A stretch of 64,000 bases of DNA from Ignelater luminosus (taxonomy: Eukaryota; Arthropoda; Insecta; Coleoptera; Elateridae), in assembly GCA_011009095.1 (NCBI GenBank), contig VTPC01089669.1, positions 372,001 to 436,000 of the forward strand, given 5' to 3'. A program made the translations under genes and the position numbers. Below the pieces are notes generated by a model, which searched no databases, was not told where the DNA came from, and was given only the letters and a program-made list of their open reading frames with translations. Positions 57,929 through 64,000 of the stretch are shown one piece after another. Each line of letters starts with the position of its first letter. The stretch's first letter is position 1.

Positions 57929-58740
57929 TCATGAAGTAATAGGGAAATACTCATGGCAGGTAATGGTAAGGTTGTTTTTGTTTATCATCGATGTATATAG
58001 AAGCCTTTCTGGCTTTTCTTCACCCTTGGTAAATGGAGTTTGTGGGTGCCGAACGTTCTGCTCGTCTGTTGGAGTGAAGTTGAGCTGAGGTGTTTTCTTC
58101 TTGCTTGAATTTTCTGGCGTCACGGCGGGAGGTGCATGGCGGAGGCTGTTGAGTTGATGGCTGGCTGTAGATTGGTTGGTACTGGTGTTGGCGTCGCAGC
58201 GGCTTTCGTTGATTGGTTCGATTTAAATGGAAGATTGGGATTGGAAGACACGTCGATGCGGGTTGGATGTAGTAGCGGATGGCGGGAAATGATGGTTGGT
58301 GATTGGAATTAATTTGGATATTGGAAAACGGTTGTTTTCAAAACCACAACCCCCCACAGATCACTCTGCGGGAGGATTTGAGAAGGAAAGGGATGGGGAA
58401 GGGTAAGGAGTAACGCAGGCGGCAACGGCTGGTACGGGAATTTCACGAAGTTTGGAGTACTGGTCCGAGGAGCTCCAAGCTCAGAGCCAGTAAGGAGAGG
58501 GTAATGGTCGCGATCTACCCGCCCCAGGCAGACCGGTCTGGAAGAGCTGAGAAAATGGTGTGTGGAATTATGGCGCTGGCCCTACGCCCACCCAAACGCA
58601 GGAACACAGCTGTTGTTGGAAGGGGACGCTCGCAATCCGGCTCTTTCCGTCCGGAATGGTGGCTAACGACCCCTGTTGGATGCTTCGGTACTCGTCCCCC
58701 TGTAAAGAAAGTGATTTCCGTTTATTAACGTGAATTTTAT
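57929..58740. other. GC-rich island, probable retroelement fragment
   Basis: Sharply richer in G+C than its AT-rich neighbours. The minus strand from 58,330 to 57,930 has a long frame rich in Pro, Ser, Thr, Asn and Gln ending TPFTKGEEKPERLLYTSMIN, the composition of a LINE ORF1 N-terminus. The plus strand at 58,500-58,730 has arginine-rich frames of no known family. No reverse-transcriptase motif is present. I suggest a 5' LINE fragment, but this is composition only. Confidence 0.35.
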
Positions 58741-58905
58741 ATTGATTTTTGGATGTGTTGAGACAAGAAAGAAAAACACGATAAAATTAAAACACGCATG
58801 AAGAACACGAAAATCAAATACCAAAATCTAGTCCATTGAAGCTTACAAAAATCACACCTGAGGTAGTATTTGAGTTTTAGCCTCCCCTATAGGTAAGCAA
58901 AAATA

Positions 58906-60517
58906 CAGGGTGTTTCACGAGGAATGGTCAATACTTCAGGAGGTGATAAAACATCAAACAATGGGTGTACTTTGCTTAATAAAGATACATTCAAAAACAC
59001 GTAGTTTTCAAGATGCAGGGCATTAAAGTTTTGCTAAACATATCTTGTTTTTCTAATATCTGAAAGATAACATGAGATATTATCAACTGAAGTTTTTTGT
59101 GTGGTCTTTACCACAGAATACCTACCTTTCTAGAATTCCGAAGGGTTAATTTTCTAACCATGGGCAGAGATAATAATAAGGTTTATTCAAGATACATGTA
59201 AGGTGGGACTTATATATACTTTAAAAACATATATTACCACACATTGAGAAATTAACTAGTTTTAGCGTCTTTGCAATTTACATTCAATTTAGTAAAAAAA
59301 CATCTGCTGTTTTTGTGAAATGGGTTGTTTTTGGGTAAAACTTTGCATTAAAATAATAATAATAATAATAATAGCAATTGTATTTCGGCAAAGTTCAGCT
59401 AATAGCTGTTCTTTCACTTAACCTTATTTGAAACATCTGTTAAAGCATACTTTAACTTTTACAAACGGTATTTTTCGCAATATCTTCTTAAACTTTACCT
59501 AATACTGCGGGTTTCTGGACAAAATCCGCACGGTCTGCAACTTTGGACATCATCCAGGGACGATTCCTCATTTTGTTGCCTTTGGTAAAGAGATTTGCCT
59601 AGGTAGAATTCATTGATAGCACTTGCCCAGCCTATTTCCTGTTCTATTTCCCAACTAAATAAGTAATTTTTGCTGTTATATATTTACCAAAATCAGTTTT
59701 AACAATTGATATTGATATTGTTATCGGGTTTTCTCATGTATGGCTATTTTTAAAGAGGAGCAGTCGGTGATCGAACTCCAGAGGGTGTGCTGCGATCGCT
59801 TCATTGATTGTTGGTGTACCATTGTCAAATTATGTAGAAATCAAGCGGTTGCAGCAAACATTGAAATAGATCTCCCAGTCACCGGTCGCACTGCTAATAA
59901 ATTCTTGTTTAGATGCAGGTGTTTTGCTATGTCTTTGCATTTGCTTTTTTTACAGTAGATCGATTTGTGATTTAAGTTTAATTATTAAAGACAAGAAACT
60001 TTGACTCTGTATCTCGAAAACGGCATACTTTAAAGAAAAGAAGTTATACGGCGAAAAAGGTTTAATTTTTGTCGAGGAATACGATGCGAATCCTGTTTAT
60101 GAGATGACGTATGACCTTACCAGAGGCCGTTGAACTTGAGAGGTTTTCAAAAATCCGACTTTACTAGAAAACAACGCATTCTACGTGAAAAATGTAAAAG
60201 TAACTTGTTCGATTGCTGATTCCGAAAATAATTTGTTTTTAAATTTCTCAGTTGCGTACGAGCTAACCTACCTCTAATCCCCCGCCTTTGTTAAGGATAT
60301 CAAACCAAAACTACGTAAAATAGTAGCCACCTTAGATTAAGAAGCATGTAGAAAACTTAATCCCGATATCTCACTTTGTTCTTGTAATATACTAAAGCAA
60401 GATATTATAACTGAAACTTTGACACTCCATATCTCGGAAATTATATGACAAGAAAGGCTTAATTTATGTCAAGGAATGCGCCTGCCCAATATTTGGACTC
60501 ATTCTCAAAACACCCTA
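58906..60517. repeat. Repeat with CAGGGTGTTT and AAAACACCCTA ends
   Basis: The left end TACAGGGTGTTTCACGAGG and right end CAAAACACCCTATATA are short inverted ends about 1.6 kb apart. Internal modules recur: AAACTTTGACTCTGTATCTC at 59,996 and AAACTTTGACACTCCATATC at 60,413, each followed by an AAGGTTTAATTT/AAGGCTTAATTT word. It belongs to the same loose family as 1,838-2,400 and 63,290 onward and is non-coding. Confidence 0.55.
59348..59374. repeat. AAT trinucleotide microsatellite
   Basis: About eight AAT units in a row. Confidence 0.9.
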
Positions 60518-60534
60518 TATAGAACCGAGTTATA

Positions 60535-60940
60535 TAGGATGTTAGGTTATTAGTTTTATCAGGTTACTTGTTGACCCTGTTAACATGTATGTTGCAAAGT
60601 AACCCAGTTTTATGCACTAACTGCCGTACTCATAGTCAATTTACACTCTACGTGTAGTGCTAAGCACGTGTAAATAAAGGGGTTGCCATAGTACTACTAC
60701 ACGCGTTTGGCGTGCATGTAATTTGACTATGAGTACAGAAATTAATTTTGTTCTCTTAGGCTACTAGATAAGTAGAAGTTCATATTTACATATGTACTTT
60801 CAAAACTGATTTTAGAAAATGAAAATTGATGTAACTCGATAACGGTTCGTTTTAGGACGCATGTTTATTAGACTTTTTTGTTTGTTTTAAGCCCTAGAAT
60901 ACGCCTCTAACGTATTGCTGAATGTTTTTGGGATACTCCG
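60535..60940. repeat. Short copy of the same repeat family with nested palindrome
   Basis: It opens TATATAGGATGTTAGGTTAT and closes TTTTGGGATACTCCGTATA, decayed forms of the TACAGGGTGT / ACACCCTGTA ends, and carries GTAACTCGATAACGGTTCGT. A palindromic unit (60,626-60,736) is nested inside. Confidence 0.55.
60626..60736. repeat. 111-bp palindromic MITE-like unit
   Basis: GTACTCATAGTCAATTTACA at the left and TGTAATTTGACTATGAGTAC at the right are inverted repeats with one mismatch. The middle holds ACGTGTA words. No clear target duplication. Confidence 0.7.
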
Positions 60941-61684
60941 TATACGCATTTTAGAATGTCAAAAAAAGGGTAACCTACAAAGTGGCGCATTCGTGGGGAT
61001 TACATTATAAAAAACTTATCAACAAAAAACTCAAAAAAAGAAACAAAGTTTACATCCGCCACAGCCTACAAATCCTCTTGTTTCAGGCATCAAATGTGCG
61101 CATGCGTGAATGTGTACTGTAGAGACACTTTAAATTATAAAAAGAAAAACCGGAGATACATTCATTATAATTCTCGTAATAAATTACATACTAACATAAC
61201 TATAAACCTTGTTGAACATAAAGATATTATGTTTATAGTAACTGCAGCATTTAAAAACTCAAACTGCATGATCATCCAAATACTTGAAAAAGTTATATCA
61301 AATTAATTTATCCAACAGTAACATCTTAATTTTGTTTTAAGTTCTTCATTACTCCCTTTCAAAACAATTTTTTTCAAGTGTACGTCTTTGTATACCGTTC
61401 TTTTTAATTTTCTAATTTTTCAAAAACAACAATTTAAATTTTAATGGCAACCATTTTAACTTTTTACACAAATTCCCAGAATTACCAACTAAGAAAATGC
61501 CAGTTTTACAGTATAATTCTTATTATTTTTCTTCATCAGTTTTTATTATTTGTCAAAGTTGGTATTACAAATTAATAAATGTTCTTTTGTTTTAAAATAA
61601 TAATTGTTATTGAAAAAAGTGTTTATGCATGGATATCATTTAACTTTCTAAAAGTTATAATTATTTTATTGAAAGATAAAAACC
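60941..61684. other. Upstream region of the CK2-like kinase gene
   Basis: AT-rich with no coding motif. It contains the presumed promoter and 5' untranslated region of the kinase gene. Confidence 0.4.
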
Positions 61685-62890
61685 ATGCCTCAAATTCCTG
61701 CTATTCCTCGAAATTATGCAAATGTCTTGGCAGATAAGCCACAGGATTATTCTGACTGTGAGAATACAACTATTGATCGTGAAGATGGTGGTAACTACAA
61801 GCTTATTAAAGAGATCAGTAAAGGATATTCTAGTAAAGTTTATGAAGCGCGGCACATTCCTACCAGAGATATTATAGTTTGTAAGGTTTTAAAAGCTAAT
61901 TGTCAACAAATCCTGAAACGAGAAGTAAAAATATTAAAAACACTTAGTAAAGGAATAAATATAATTAATCTCTTGGGAGTAACTCACTTTTCAAGTCTTT
62001 CGGTAAGTTACATTTAAAATGCTGAAAGAAATATGAGTTTTTATATTGCTTCGATGAAGAATAGTTAATAATATTACATTCTATTTAGTTAGATTTTAAT
62101 GTTATACAAGTAGCAACTAAAATGTTAGTTTACCTAGTTTAAGATTTTAAAAGTTATATAAATAGTTAAGAATGATATGTTGCAGGCAGATGCTATGTTA
62201 TTTGAGAAAATGGATACTTGCTTTCATGACATATTTATGGAATTGGATGAATATCATATAAAATACTATGGTTTACAAATCTTACAAGCATTGGATTACT
62301 CTCACAGTAAGGGCATTATGCACTGTGACATCAAACCTCATAATATAATGGTGGACATAGCTGACAAAAAACTAAAACTAATCGATTGGGGTGTAGCAGA
62401 ATTTTATGAACCCCAAAAACAATACACTACAAAAGTATGTACACGTTACTATATGGCACCAGAATTATTGACCGATTTTAAGTATTATAATTATGCAGTA
62501 GATATGTGGTCAGTTGGATGTATATTTGCTAGTATGATATTTCATAAAAAGCCATTTTTTAATGGTAAAGACAAATTTGAACAGCTAAAGAAAGTTGTTA
62601 AAGTGTTAGGATCTGATAATCTTCGAGATTATCTTAGCAAATACGACATTATGCTTCATCCCGTGTATGATATTTTGTTGTTCCCTTATGAAGAAATATC
62701 TTTTACTGTATTTAAAAATGATTGTAATAAGCATCTTGTTAATGAAGATTCCTGTAGTCTTATACAATCACTTCTCTGTTTTGATCCTGCACAAAGAGCT
62801 ACAGCAACTGAAACTATTAATCACCAATATTTTTCTAATATGAGTGAGCCACTACAAAATGGAGCAGGTCCCTCTACCTCTACTTCTTAA
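61685..62890 (+). CDS. Divergent casein kinase 2 alpha-like kinase
   Basis: Exons 61,685-62,002 and 62,186-62,890 (phase 0) give 340 residues, near the usual 350-390. CK2-alpha features: YKLIKEISKGYSSKVYEA (ATP loop), Lys67 in IIVCKVLK, Glu80 in KREVKIL, LDYSHSKGIMHCDIKPHNIM, CK2-type DWG (Asp173) and ASMIFHKKPFF. Catalytic Lys, Glu, Asp154, Asn159 and Asp173 are kept. Changes from CK2-alpha: HRD has become HCD, the basic KKKK cluster before the Glu helix is replaced by ANCQQI, the usual GPE is APE (MAPELL), the glycine loop starts with Ser, and the RRHSRKRW-type segment is absent. A derived paralogue, possibly with tissue-limited expression, is more likely than the main CK2-alpha. Activity is plausible but unproven. 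Confidence 0.88.
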
Positions 62891-62952
62891 ACAAAGCTCT
62901 AAATGATGTGATAACAGATAATTTATGTGATACAGATAATTTTAAAATTATG

Positions 62953-63000
62953 TTATTAGTAGTAAGTAGTAGTAGCAGTAGTAGTAGTAGTAGTATTAGT
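62953..63000. repeat. AGT/AGC trinucleotide microsatellite
   Basis: About 14 AGT units with one AGC, in the 3' flank of the kinase gene. AATAAGA at about 63,055 may be its weak poly(A) signal. Confidence 0.85.
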
Positions 63001-63289
63001 ACAGAAAGTTAATATGCATTTTTGGAATTTTTATCAGTAGAATTTCCAAAAAAAAAATAAGATTTTAACATTGTTGTTTTTATTAATAGTTGACTTGTTT
63101 AGATGTTTTGTTTATTGTTAGTTATAATAATTTATCTACGTTTGGTTTCACCAACATGTAACTACAGATTAAGTTATTTGTTAAATAAGTTCTTAACTTT
63201 TCAAGCAAGAACTTCAACAAAAGCTTATTTCAGCTAAAAAGGTTGACGAGATTAAGAATTAATCAATAATTGTAATCTATAATGTGTGA

Positions 63290-64000
63290 TCTACAGGATG
63301 TTTTGGAAATGAAAGCAAATACTTTACAGGTGGATTATCTGATAAAGATGAAGCCTATTTTTTTATATAACGTTTTTCTTTAAAGTTTACTGTTTCTGAG
63401 ATACAGAGTGCCATAGTTTAATTTAAAGTTTCTTGTTTTTGCAATTTCTCGAAAACAACATAACATATCAGAATGAAAGTTCCCACATCTTTATTATTAC
63501 TGTTAGATGGCTACTATTCTACATAGTTTTATGTTTGACACCTCTATCAGGAGTACAGAATTTGGGAAGGGCTAGGTACCCTACTCTTAATGAAATTGCT
63601 ACACTACTGAAAAATTATAAAATTCTGCTATTTTCAGAAACAGCAATTGACTTAGCAAGAAGAGTTGCTCTCGCAGTTTTGGCTTAAGATGTCTATCTTA
63701 AAATCATGTTTTCTCAGTATCTCAAAAAATAATATACGACGTTCATAAGATACTTTTTATATAGTCCGTACTAGATGATGCCCATCATTAAACATAATTT
63801 TATGTTTAATATCCCTGTAAGGAATAGAGGGTTGGGGGGCTCTAGCACATTTCCTTAAAGAAAAATAGTTATGTCTCTGAAAAAAATGGAAAAATCTATT
63901 ATTTTTAAAATCTACAAATGATTATCAAAAAAGTTGCTTTTCCTTTAGGGTAGGATGCCAGTCCCTCCTCAATTCTTCACCCCCAATAACTAAGATATTG
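63290..64000. repeat. TACAGGATG-headed repeat copy, runs off the window
   Basis: It begins CTACAGGATGTTTTGGAAAT and holds the AAAGTTTACTGTTTCTGAGA and TTTCTTGTTTTT modules also seen at 1,916-2,000. The plus-strand frame at 63,433-63,687 lies wholly inside it and has no family resemblance. Confidence 0.55.

Noticed and set aside
58504..58728. 74-residue arginine-rich plus-strand frame
   Set aside because: It lies in the GC-rich island where long frames arise easily, has no recognisable motif and no supporting splice or poly(A) signals.
63433..63687. 84-residue plus-strand frame near the right edge
   Set aside because: It lies wholly inside a dispersed repeat copy that recurs at 1.9 kb in a different reading.
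1..64000. tRNA, rRNA genes or CRISPR arrays
   Set aside because: No cloverleaf with B-box-like GGTTCGAATCC, no rRNA-like conserved stretch and no regularly spaced identical repeats were found by eye; CRISPR is not expected in an animal genome.

Overview
The window is AT-rich nuclear DNA with short GT-AG introns, dense transposon relics and a run of CCTAA/TTAGG-type repeats. It reads as an insect or close arthropod. I cannot name the order from sequence alone; TTAGG-type repeats argue against Diptera. One scaffold gap (100 N) lies at 12,453-12,552.

Layout. 1-5.9 kb is a graveyard of retroelement and transposon pieces: a DUF7869-type fragment, a Gypsy Pol tail, and an R1-clade LINE tail abutting telomere-like repeats. 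6.15-11.41 kb is a Harbinger-type DNA transposon with matched terminal inverted repeats, a spliced DDE transposase, a divergent Myb/SANT-like gene and a decayed third ORF. 11.4-18.2 kb is gene-poor. 18.2-49.9 kb (minus) is one very large gene of about 42 exons, the insect SZT2 orthologue (KICSTOR subunit, amino-acid control of mTORC1). Most of its introns are 50-110 bp, but a few are kilobases long and several of those hold mobile elements: a Mutator-like element, a DUF4817-type transposon inside fold-back arms, a LINE relic with a hammerhead-ribozyme-like motif, and paired repeat-family copies. 51.1-52.4 kb is a hAT relic with a perfect 8-bp target duplication. 54.5-56.5 kb (plus) is a CDCA7-like zinc-finger gene. 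57.9-61 kb holds a GC-rich island and TACAGGGTGT-ended repeats. 61.7-62.9 kb (plus) is a two-exon, divergent casein-kinase-2-alpha-like kinase. A further repeat copy runs off the right edge.

The three host genes are unrelated in function: nutrient sensing (SZT2), chromatin/DNA-methylation maintenance (CDCA7-like) and a derived CK2-like kinase. Everything else interpretable is mobile DNA. The observations I rate highest are the hammerhead-like motif in an SZT2 intron, two unrelated transposons sharing the same CAGGGTGT termini, and the Harbinger element, whose Myb/SANT gene is preceded by an inverted copy of its own coding sequence and whose transposase intron carries a nearly identical LINE fragment found 3.4 kb away. 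Exon boundaries were placed by eye from reading frames and GT/AG signals.
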